Below, piece by piece: positions 1-7,903 of a DNA stretch of 64,000 nt. Within the stretch, counting starts at the first letter, position 1. Each line of letters starts with the position of its first letter. The notes below the pieces were generated by a model. It searched no databases. It was given only the letters and a program-made list of their open reading frames with translations, and was not told where the DNA came from. The stretch lies in assembly GCF_965262965.1 (NCBI RefSeq), contig NZ_OZ253573.1:3162001-3226000 (forward strand). The letters run 5' to 3'. Both the position numbers and the translations under genes were made by a program. The stretch comes from Poriferisodalis sp965262965 (GTDB lineage Bacteria > Actinomycetota > Acidimicrobiia > Acidimicrobiales > Poriferisodalaceae).

Positions 1-1
1 A

Positions 2-817
2 GACGCCGTCACGACGGCGACCGTCATGGCGTTTGATGTCGGTGAGACACAGCAGCGGGTTCGGGTGCGCAAGATCACCGATACGGAAGACTTGCGGGGC
101 TTGGCCGGAGGCGAGAGCTTCAGCCCCGGAGAATTGCGTGCGCAGCGCCGCTGGTCCGCGCTGCTGGAACCCCGTGTGTCCATTCCCAGTGGCTTTGTCG
201 CGCTGGGCGATTTCTGCCGGGTGCACCGAGGGGCTGTCACCGGCGCAAATGCGACGTGGGTAACCAAGCAGGGCGACCCGCGGCTGCCCTCGTCGGTGCT
301 GGTCCCCGCTGTGACGAAGGCCTCGGAGCTCTTCAACTCAGTGTCGGGCGTACTAGCCGGCTGCGGCGATCTGAGGGCGGTGATTGATCTGCCCGAGGAC
401 TTGGACATCCTTGACGCTGACGCCAAGGCGCTTGTGGAGCGGTTCTTGAGAGCGGCCCGCCGTGCGGGTGCTGCCAGTGGCTACATCGCTCGACACCGGA
501 AACCATGGTGGTCCGTCAAGCTGCGCAGCCCGGCTCCGCTCCTTGCCACCTACATGGCGCGGCGGCCGCCTGCCTTCGTGCGCAACCTTGCGGCTGCAAG
601 AAACCTCAACACCGTGCACGGCATCTATCCGATGGAATCGCTGTCAGAAGAGGCGCTGTGCAGCTTGACGAGGGTGCTTCGAGATCGAGCAACCCTGTCA
701 GGCGGCCGCACCTACGCAGGAGGCCTGACAAAGTTCGAGCCATCCGAGATGGAGCGAATTATGGTGCCGCCTCCAGGACTGCTGGAGGCGGGCGAAACAT
801 GGGCATTCTTTGCATAG
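2..817 (+). CDS. Adenine-specific DNA methyltransferase, C-terminal part (5' end outside window)
   Basis: The reading frame is open from base 2, so the Met at base 26 is probably internal and the SAM-binding and NPPY catalytic domain lies outside the window. The remaining ~270 residues look like the target-recognition half of an M.TaqI/Eco57I-type N6-adenine methyltransferase, with RPPAFVRN, LNTVHGIYP and a near-terminal GRTYAGGLTKFEPSE block. The role is inferred: methylating adenine in a recognition site, for host protection. The next gene is a cytosine methyltransferase and the one after it a GHKL ATPase-nuclease, so this may be the second methyltransferase of one restriction-modification locus. 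The catalytic residues cannot be seen here. Confidence 0.75.
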   Translation, partial: DAVTTATVMAFDVGETQQRVRVRKITDTEDLRGLAGGESFSPGELRAQRRWSALLEPRVSIPSGFVALGDFCRVHRGAVTGANATWVTKQGDPRLPSSVLVPAVTKASELFNSVSGVLAGCGDLRAVIDLPEDLDILDADAKALVERFLRAARRAGAASGYIARHRKPWWSVKLRSPAPLLATYMARRPPAFVRNLAAARNLNTVHGIYPMESLSEEALCSLTRVLRDRATLSGGRTYAGGLTKFEPSEMERIMVPPPGLLEAGETWAFFA

Positions 818-867
818 AGTCACCGGAGGCTGATGACAGCCGAGGTGCGTCGCAAAGGGGGCTGTCG

Positions 868-1995
868 ATGGGCGAGCGAGAGCAGCAGCTTGTAATCCGA
901 GACCGCCGTGCAGCGCTCACACCGTCCGACGGCCCGAGGACCGCTCCTCCGCCCGGGGGGCACATCGCCGCAGTTGACGTCTTCTGCGGAATCGGAGGCT
1001 TGTCCAGCGGTCTGGCTGCGGCGGGCATCGAAGTCGTAGCCGGCGTCGACCTCGATGGCTCCTGCCGGTTCCCCTTCGAGGCGAACGTGGCCGGAGCCCG
1101 GTTCATTGAGCGGGATGTTCGTGAGGTCACATCCGCGGAATTGTCCGATCTCTGGCCCGACGGCGCGGTAAGACTCTTGGCCGGATGCGCTCCGTGCCAG
1201 CCATTCTCGTCCTACCGCAAAGGAACGAGTTCTTCGAATGACAGTCGATGGGCACTCTTGCGGCAACTCGCACGATTGGTTGAAGAGACGCGCCCTGAAC
1301 TTGTCACGACCGAGAACGTACCAAGGATTCGGGGCAAGTCTATATTCCAAGACTTCGCAATTCGGCTGCGCCGACTCGGCTATTCCATCGACTATCGGAT
1401 ATGCCCGTGCACGGAATACGGAATCGCCCAAACACGCCGACGTCTGGTTCTCGTGGGTTCCCTGCTGGGGCACGTCAATGTCCCCGACGGGGCGCAGCGT
1501 GACTGTCCGCCGAAGACGGTCGCTCAGGCGATAGGGCATCTTCCGCCGATCGAGGCAGGCACCGCTGACGAGGCCGACCCGATGCATCGCAGCCGCGCTC
1601 TGTCGCAGCTCAATCTGAGGCGTATTGCTGTTTCCAAGCCCGGCGGCACTTGGCATGACTGGCCAGAAGAATTGCGAGCCGCATGTCACCGGCGTACCAC
1701 GGGAGCTGCGTTCAGGAACGTCTACGCCCGAATGCGCTGGGACAGGCCGTCTCCGACCGTCACGACTTACTTCCACAACTTTGGTGCCGGCCGTTTTGGC
1801 CATCCCGAGCAAGACCGAGCGATCTCGTTGCGCGAAGCTGCCATACTCCAAGGCTTCCCCGAGGACTACCAGTTCGTCTCGGTAGAGGGTGACGTACGTC
1901 TCACAACACTGGGCCGGCACATAGGCAACGCCGTGCCGCCGCCGCTTGCGGAAGCAATCGGCCGCGCTTTTGTGGCCAGCCTCAAGGAAGAGTGA
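868..1995 (+). CDS. dcm: DNA (cytosine-5) methyltransferase
   Basis: C5-cytosine methyltransferase of 375 residues, which transfers a methyl group from SAM to C5 of cytosine. Visible motifs are I (DVFCGIGGLSSG, residues ~37-48), IV with the catalytic Cys (GCAPCQPFSS, Cys110), VI (TTENVP, ~148-152), VIII (QTRRRLVLVG) and X (GNAVPPPLAEAIGRA). The frame is open upstream to about base 505. The ATG at 868 was chosen because AAAGGGG (854-860) precedes it by 7 bases and homology begins just after it. The stop overlaps the GTG start of the ATPase-nuclease gene (GTGA), so the two are translationally coupled. It probably protects host sites from that nuclease. Confidence 0.92.
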   Translation: MGEREQQLVIRDRRAALTPSDGPRTAPPPGGHIAAVDVFCGIGGLSSGLAAAGIEVVAGVDLDGSCRFPFEANVAGARFIERDVREVTSAELSDLWPDGAVRLLAGCAPCQPFSSYRKGTSSSNDSRWALLRQLARLVEETRPELVTTENVPRIRGKSIFQDFAIRLRRLGYSIDYRICPCTEYGIAQTRRRLVLVGSLLGHVNVPDGAQRDCPPKTVAQAIGHLPPIEAGTADEADPMHRSRALSQLNLRRIAVSKPGGTWHDWPEELRAACHRRTTGAAFRNVYARMRWDRPSPTVTTYFHNFGAGRFGHPEQDRAISLREAAILQGFPEDYQFVSVEGDVRLTTLGRHIGNAVPPPLAEAIGRAFVASLKEE

Positions 1996-4022
1996 CCGCT
2001 ATGAATAAGACACCACCGCTCACCATGACGATCGACATGGCCGTTCTGGAATCGCTTGGAATCAATCTGTACAGCAACGCAGCCGCTGTACTGACCGAAC
2101 TGGTCGCGAACGCCTACGACGCGGACGCAACACTCGTCCGAATCGAATGGAAGAACGACGAATCCAGCGTAGTTGTAGCTGACGACGGCCATGGGATGAC
2201 ACGAGACGAACTCGACGACCGATTCCTCGTCACGGGATACCAAAAACGGCAGGTTGAAGGCTCTCATTCGGAGAAGTGGGAACGTCCGTTTATGGGTAGC
2301 AAAGGCATTGGGAAGTTGAGCATCTTCTCAATTGCTGATGAAGTGGTCGTCTACTCGAACAAGGGTAGCGTGAGCATTGGATGCACAATCATTGTTGATG
2401 ATCTGAAAGAGCACATCAAACAGCAGAAGGTGTATAGCCCTCCTGAGGTTGATGTGCCGGCGGAGTATTTTGACTCCGGTACCACGATCATCATGAAGCG
2501 CTTGAAGAGCAAGCGTGTGTCCATTACGGCTGCTGCACTCCGTAAGCGACTTGCGCGCCGGTTTGATGTGCTCGACCAAACGCCGCGATCGGAAGGTGGT
2601 TTCAAGATCGAAATCGACGGTAGCCAACTCTCGCACGCCGATCGGCAAGACCTTCAACGGTTGGAATACATCTGGGAATTTGGCGAACTGCGCCTCCCAG
2701 CAAACGCTCTCCCAGCAGTCGTCAAGCGATTCGTATTGGAGGACTACAAAATTGACGGTCGAGATGACCGGGAAGTGCGTGGATGGATCGGGACGGCTCC
2801 TACGCCATCGGACTTGGTTGACAAAGATGGGGTGGGCTCGCTCAAGAACATCATGATCTTGGCGAGGAAGCGACCGATCCACGAGGGCATCATTGACAAG
2901 CTCGACTTTTCGAGAGTTTTTGCGAATTACGTTACGGGTCAAATTGAGGCCGATTTCTTAGATATTGACACCGAGGACGACATCGCGACGAGTGACCGCC
3001 AACGGCTCATCGAAGACGATTCGCGCGTCCAGGCTTTGCACGCGTTCTTGCGAGAAGCCTTCAAGAAAGCTTCGGATCAATGGAACGCGGAGAGGCCCAA
3101 GCGTAAAGCTAAGGATGCATTCGAACAGTTCCCGATCCTGAAGCAATGGCACGACGAATTGCCGCCGTGGCAACAGGAAGCCGCGCACAAGATCATTTCA
3201 ACCATAGCTGCGCTTCCAATGGATTCCGAAAACGAGAGATCTCAAAGAGCATCCCTGTACAGGCATGGTGTGCTCGCTTTCGCTCGGATTGGATTGCGCG
3301 AGAACACACAGGAACTCGACAAGCTAGCAAGCGTGAACGCTGAAGAACTCCTTAGACTCCTCGGTGCCCAAGGCGAGTACGAGGCAAGCCTTTGGGTGGA
3401 CATCCTACGCGGGCGTGTCGAATCCATTCGCCAATTAGAGAACCTTGCCGACGAAAACGATCTGGAGCGTGTGGTGCAGGAGCACCTCTTCGAAAATCTC
3501 TATCTCTTGGACCCTGCGTGGGAACGGGCAACCGAGGATATACACATGGAGGAAGATCTACGCAGGGTCGATCCTGGCATTTTAGCGACCGACGACGAAG
3601 ACAACGAAATCAGAGGACGGCTCGACATCCGTTACCGGAAATCGGCGGGCTCGCATGTCATAATCGAATTGAAACGCAGCGGTCGTAATCTTACTGTCGA
3701 AGAGCTCGCGATGCAGGGTCAGAAATATTTTGATGGATTGACATCAATTCTCCAAGATCAGCGTCGAGGGGATGAGAAGGTTGAAGTTGTATTTGTGCTC
3801 GGATCTAACCCACGAGTCGTGCATAAGCATACTTTCCTAGACGACTCCGGCTATACCGGCAATGCGTTCATGTCGTTTGGAGGCCGCTTCGTATTGTACG
3901 AAGAACTCATTGCAAACGCCCGCGGCCAATACCGTTCATACTTGGAAAAGAGCAAAGAGGCCAACCAACTGGAACAGCTCCTGTCGTCGCTGGAAGAAGA
4001 CACAGAATCGCCTCCAGAGTGA
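1992..4022 (+). CDS. GHKL (MORC/MutL-like) ATPase with C-terminal PD-(D/E)xK-like nuclease domain
   Basis: The N-terminus has all GHKL ATPase signatures: N-box ELVANAYDAD (residues ~36-45), G1 box DDGHGMT (~64-70) and a phosphate-binding MGSKGIGKLS loop (~101-110). Near residues 540-565, RLDIRY followed by VIIELKRSGR fits the D...ExK core of a restriction-endonuclease fold. Iyer, Abhiman and Aravind (2008) described GHKL ATPases beside cytosine methyltransferases in restriction-modification operons, as ancestors of eukaryotic MORC proteins. I infer an ATP-gated restriction subunit. The start is GTG 1992 (overlapping the methyltransferase stop) or ATG 2001. The gene looks clearly less G+C-rich than its neighbours, a sign of transfer. 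Confidence 0.85.
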   Translation: MTAMNKTPPLTMTIDMAVLESLGINLYSNAAAVLTELVANAYDADATLVRIEWKNDESSVVVADDGHGMTRDELDDRFLVTGYQKRQVEGSHSEKWERPFMGSKGIGKLSIFSIADEVVVYSNKGSVSIGCTIIVDDLKEHIKQQKVYSPPEVDVPAEYFDSGTTIIMKRLKSKRVSITAAALRKRLARRFDVLDQTPRSEGGFKIEIDGSQLSHADRQDLQRLEYIWEFGELRLPANALPAVVKRFVLEDYKIDGRDDREVRGWIGTAPTPSDLVDKDGVGSLKNIMILARKRPIHEGIIDKLDFSRVFANYVTGQIEADFLDIDTEDDIATSDRQRLIEDDSRVQALHAFLREAFKKASDQWNAERPKRKAKDAFEQFPILKQWHDELPPWQQEAAHKIISTIAALPMDSENERSQRASLYRHGVLAFARIGLRENTQELDKLASVNAEELLRLLGAQGEYEASLWVDILRGRVESIRQLENLADENDLERVVQEHLFENLYLLDPAWERATEDIHMEEDLRRVDPGILATDDEDNEIRGRLDIRYRKSAGSHVIIELKRSGRNLTVEELAMQGQKYFDGLTSILQDQRRGDEKVEVVFVLGSNPRVVHKHTFLDDSGYTGNAFMSFGGRFVLYEELIANARGQYRSYLEKSKEANQLEQLLSSLEEDTESPPE

Positions 4023-4282
4023 TCGGCTCCTATAGTCAAACGTGAATTGAGTGCACTTGGCAGCATCAAGATGCGTCGCGATTCAGCAGGCACCTACGGT
4101 TGCTGTCACCGGGCAGATACTGTTCGCCCGATGACGGCGCATAGAGATCAGTCTCCGGGTGTGATGGCGGACCGGGCACAGCCCTTTCCAGGCGGCGAAT
4201 CTCACGATTGCGGGTAAGGTCTGCTGATGCGCGGGGTGACGCGGCGGACAGCGGCGAGCGTACCTCGGGCGGTTCGGCGGTT

Positions 4283-7200
4283 GTGAGGCTGGAGGACGTC
4301 GGTACAGGCGCGCAGCTACGCGGCGTGGAGCCGGGCGCGCCCGTAGCGGTCGTAGCTGTCCAGTGGCATGGCACCCAGGCTCTGACGTTGACGTTCCGTC
4401 GTGCTGACGGCACGCTCGGGGAACGGGTGGTATTCCGCGCCGACGAGGCGACCCTGCGTCCGGTAGCCCCCGAAACCAGTGGGTCGTTCACTTTCGACGG
4501 TGACGGTCGGCTGTTCCGGCTGGCCGCTGAGGCCCGACGCATCCGCTTGGCGCACCTCTTTGACCCGTACTTGGCGCTGGACGCGAGCCGTGTGCGCCCG
4601 CTGCCGCACCAGATCGAGGCGGTGTACGGGGAGATGCTGCCGCGTCAGCCGTTGCGCTTCCTGCTTGCAGACGATCCTGGGGCTGGCAAGACCGTCATGG
4701 CGGGCCTGTACATGAAGGAACTGATGTTGCGTGGGGCGTTGGAGCGGGCACTGGTCGTGGTTCCCGGCAATCTGACAGCTCAGTGGCAGGAAGAGTTGAG
4801 GGACAAGTTCGATCTTCATTTCGATGTGGTGACGAAGGACGACCTCGACGCCATTGCGAGCGTGAACGTGTTCGAGCGCAAGCGGCTGCTGATCGCGCGT
4901 GTCGATCAGATCGCTCGACGCCGCGAAGAACTGGAGCCGTATTTGCGTCGCGCCGAGTGGGACTTGGTGGTGGTCGACGAAGCGCACCGAATGGCGGCGC
5001 ACTTCTGGGGCGACGAGATTCGTAAGACACTCCGGTATCAGTTGGGTGAGCTCTTGGGCGCTACGTCGCAGCACCTGCTGTTGATGACAGCAACTCCGCA
5101 CAACGGCAAGGAGGAAGACTTCCAGTTGTTCTGCGCGCTGCTAGACGGCGACCAGTTCGCGGGCCCGTTCCGCGACGGCGTGCACGCGACGGACCCTTCC
5201 GGTTTTATGCGCCGGATGGTGAAGGAACGGCTGCTGACCTTCGAGGGTCGGCCACTGTTTCCCGAGCGCCGTTCCTCGACGGTTCGGTATCGGCTGTCGG
5301 AGGCGGAGATGGCGTTGTACGACGAGGTGACGTCGTACGTCCGCGAGCAGATGAACGCGGCGGACAGGATTCGCGACAGCGGCGACGGTCGTCGGGGAAA
5401 CACGGTGGGGTTCGCACTTACGGTGCTGCAGCGGCGCCTGGCATCGTCTCCCGAGGCGATCTATCAGTCGTTGCTTCGGCGTCGCGGTCGTCTGGAAGGC
5501 CGGATCGCCGAGGAGCGGCAAGCGGTGCGAGCGTCGCGGCTGGGGCTGTCGGGCCGCCAAGAGCGTCTGTCACGCCTGTTGGCCGCGGACGGCGGTGATT
5601 CGGCGGTGTTGGACCCCGATGCATACGACGAACTCGACGAGTCCGAGCAAGCCGAAGTCGACGCCGAAGTGGTCGATGCGGCCACCGCAGCGGTGACGAT
5701 CGCGGAGCTGGAGGCCGAGGTCGGCACCTTGAGGCAATTGGAAGGGCTCGCGTTCCGGTTGCGTTCCGAGGGCACCGACACCAAGTGGGCCCAGTTGTCG
5801 CGCACGCTGAGCGACGCTCCCGAAATGCACTCCGCATCGGGAGAGCGGCGCAAGCTGATCGTGTTCACCGAGCATCGCGACACGCTGAACTACCTCGTGG
5901 ACCGGTTGCGGACGTTCCTGGGTACCGACGAGGAGGTTGTGTTCATTTCTGGCGGCACGGGCCGTGACGAGCGCCGCCGCATCCAGCACCGGTTCATGCA
6001 AGACCCCGACGTGCTCGTGCTGGTGGCCACGGATGCCGCGGGCGAGGGCATCAACTTGCAGCAGGCTCACCTGGTGGTCAACTACGACCTGCCGTGGAAC
6101 CCGAACCGGATCGAGCAGCGGTTCGGGCGGGTCCACCGGATCGGGCAGACCGAGGTGTGCCACATGTGGAACCTCGTGGCCGATGAGACCCGCGAGGCGC
6201 AGGTGTACGTGCGTCTGCTGGAGAAGATCGAGCAGATGCGTGAGACCTTCGACGGGCAGGTCTACGACGTGCTCGGAGAGGTGCTGTCGGGCCGGGAGCT
6301 GCGCGGCTTGCTGTTGGAGGCGATCCGGTACGGCGACCGCCCCGAAGTGCGCCGTCGTCTCGACGAGGTGATTGACGCCGACGTGCCGGCACGGGTGGCC
6401 GCAGCGATTACCGATCCGGTGCTGGCATCGGAGGTGATCGGCTACTCCGACCTGGATCGCATTCGGCGCGACATGGACGAAGCGGCGCTGCGGCGCATCC
6501 AGCCGCACTACGTGCGTGCGTTCTTCGAGGCGGCCTTCGGCGAGTTGGGCGGCGCGATGCGCGAGGTCGAGCCGGGCCGGTTTCAGATCCGACGAGTGCC
6601 CCTGTCGGTGCGTCAGCACAGCCGCACGGTGGCTGCGCAGGGTGCGCCTGCGCTGCTGGAGCGCTACACGCGTGTCACGTTCGACAAGGACCTGACCGAG
6701 GGCACCGGTGTGCCCGACGCCGACCTGCTGGCACCCGGTCATCCCCTGCTGGACGCCGTTGTGGACTTGACCTTGGAGAACCATCGCGACCAGATCCGTC
6801 GCGGTGCGGTGTTGGTGGACGACGCGGATGCGGGCACAGCGCCGAGGGTGATGGTGATGCTGGAGCACGAGGTGGCCGATTCCCGGCCCTCCGCGAAGGC
6901 ACCGCACACGGTGGTGAGCCGCCGCTTCGAGTTCGCGGAGATTCCCGAGGCAGGCGAGCCGACAGCGAGTTCGCATGCCCGATACCTGGACTATCGCCCA
7001 GCGAGCGAGTCCGAGGCGGCAGCGGTAGCGCATCTGGTGGAGCACCAACGCTCTGCGGGCGCCAGCGCCGAGATGTTGGGGATGGACCACGCCATCAATG
7101 TGTCCGCACCCGAGCACCTGGCGTCCGTGCGAGCGCGCACCGTTTCACGGGTGGAACGCACGCGCGAGGCGGTGTATCGGCGGCTGACCAAAGAGATCAA

Positions 7201-7903
7201 CTACTGGGACAACCGGGCAGCGCAACTGCAGCTCGATGTCGAGGCGGGCCGGGTGCCGAAGATGAACGCCGACACCGCACGCCGTCGCGCCGACGAGTAC
7301 GCGGTTCGCCTGAAGACGCGACTCGCGGCGCTGGAACGCGAGCGGACCGTGAGCGCACTGCCGCCGAGGGTGGTGGGCGGCGCCTTCGTAGTGCCTGCGG
7401 GCCTTCTAGCGGAGCTCTTGCCGTCCGGGTCAGGGGCAGCCGAACAGGTCGTCGGCGACGAGCTGTCGAAGCGCGAGACCGAACGTCGCGCAATCGCCGC
7501 GGTGCTGGCCGCCGAACACGCCGCAGGCTGGGACGCGGTGGACCTCAACGACGAACGCTCCAACCATCCCGGTTTCGACATCCGGTCGAGCCAGACCGCA
7601 GGCGCGGTGACCAGCTACCGCTACCTGGAAGTCAAGGGCAGGGTGACCGGCGCGACGACAGTCACCGTCAGTCGCAACGAGATACTCACCAGTCTCAACG
7701 AGCCCGACCGCTGGATACTTGCGCTCGTAGAAGTCGTGCCGGACGGCGGCGAAAATGTGCGCTACTTGCCGGGGCCGCTCGACGTGAGTTCCAAGGACAA
7801 CCTGTTCGAGGTCACCAGCGTGAACTTCAACTGGACCTCGTTGTGGGCACGCGGCCGTGAGCCATCGGATTTCACACAGCCAACCCCGGAGCGCAGCGCG
7901 TGA
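4283..7903 (+). CDS. SNF2-family helicase with C-terminal DUF3883 (helicase of a helicase-methylase-ATPase defence module)
   Basis: Superfamily-2 HepA/SNF2 ATPase of ~1206 residues. It has Walker A DDPGAGKTVMAG (~130), DEAH box VVVDEAHRM (~230), TATPHNGKE (~270) and the C-terminal helicase signature VNYDLPWNPNRIEQRFGRVHRIGQ split across ~595-623. The last ~140 residues match DUF3883, with GFDI then YLEVKG, a PD-(D/E)xK-like core. The frame is open to a TTG at 4208; GTG 4283 was preferred because homologues begin close to VRLEDV. Its stop overlaps the GTG of the DUF1156 methylase. I infer DNA translocation within the defence complex. Bases 4023-4282 upstream hold no recognisable gene. Confidence 0.88.
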   Translation: MRLEDVGTGAQLRGVEPGAPVAVVAVQWHGTQALTLTFRRADGTLGERVVFRADEATLRPVAPETSGSFTFDGDGRLFRLAAEARRIRLAHLFDPYLALDASRVRPLPHQIEAVYGEMLPRQPLRFLLADDPGAGKTVMAGLYMKELMLRGALERALVVVPGNLTAQWQEELRDKFDLHFDVVTKDDLDAIASVNVFERKRLLIARVDQIARRREELEPYLRRAEWDLVVVDEAHRMAAHFWGDEIRKTLRYQLGELLGATSQHLLLMTATPHNGKEEDFQLFCALLDGDQFAGPFRDGVHATDPSGFMRRMVKERLLTFEGRPLFPERRSSTVRYRLSEAEMALYDEVTSYVREQMNAADRIRDSGDGRRGNTVGFALTVLQRRLASSPEAIYQSLLRRRGRLEGRIAEERQAVRASRLGLSGRQERLSRLLAADGGDSAVLDPDAYDELDESEQAEVDAEVVDAATAAVTIAELEAEVGTLRQLEGLAFRLRSEGTDTKWAQLSRTLSDAPEMHSASGERRKLIVFTEHRDTLNYLVDRLRTFLGTDEEVVFISGGTGRDERRRIQHRFMQDPDVLVLVATDAAGEGINLQQAHLVVNYDLPWNPNRIEQRFGRVHRIGQTEVCHMWNLVADETREAQVYVRLLEKIEQMRETFDGQVYDVLGEVLSGRELRGLLLEAIRYGDRPEVRRRLDEVIDADVPARVAAAITDPVLASEVIGYSDLDRIRRDMDEAALRRIQPHYVRAFFEAAFGELGGAMREVEPGRFQIRRVPLSVRQHSRTVAAQGAPALLERYTRVTFDKDLTEGTGVPDADLLAPGHPLLDAVVDLTLENHRDQIRRGAVLVDDADAGTAPRVMVMLEHEVADSRPSAKAPHTVVSRRFEFAEIPEAGEPTASSHARYLDYRPASESEAAAVAHLVEHQRSAGASAEMLGMDHAINVSAPEHLASVRARTVSRVERTREAVYRRLTKEINYWDNRAAQLQLDVEAGRVPKMNADTARRRADEYAVRLKTRLAALERERTVSALPPRVVGGAFVVPAGLLAELLPSGSGAAEQVVGDELSKRETERRAIAAVLAAEHAAGWDAVDLNDERSNHPGFDIRSSQTAGAVTSYRYLEVKGRVTGATTVTVSRNEILTSLNEPDRWILALVEVVPDGGENVRYLPGPLDVSSKDNLFEVTSVNFNWTSLWARGREPSDFTQPTPERSA

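Noticed and set aside
820..1920. Minus-strand 366-codon frame opposite the cytosine methyltransferase
   Set aside because: The plus-strand frame has all methyltransferase motifs; the antisense frame is a by-product of high G+C content.
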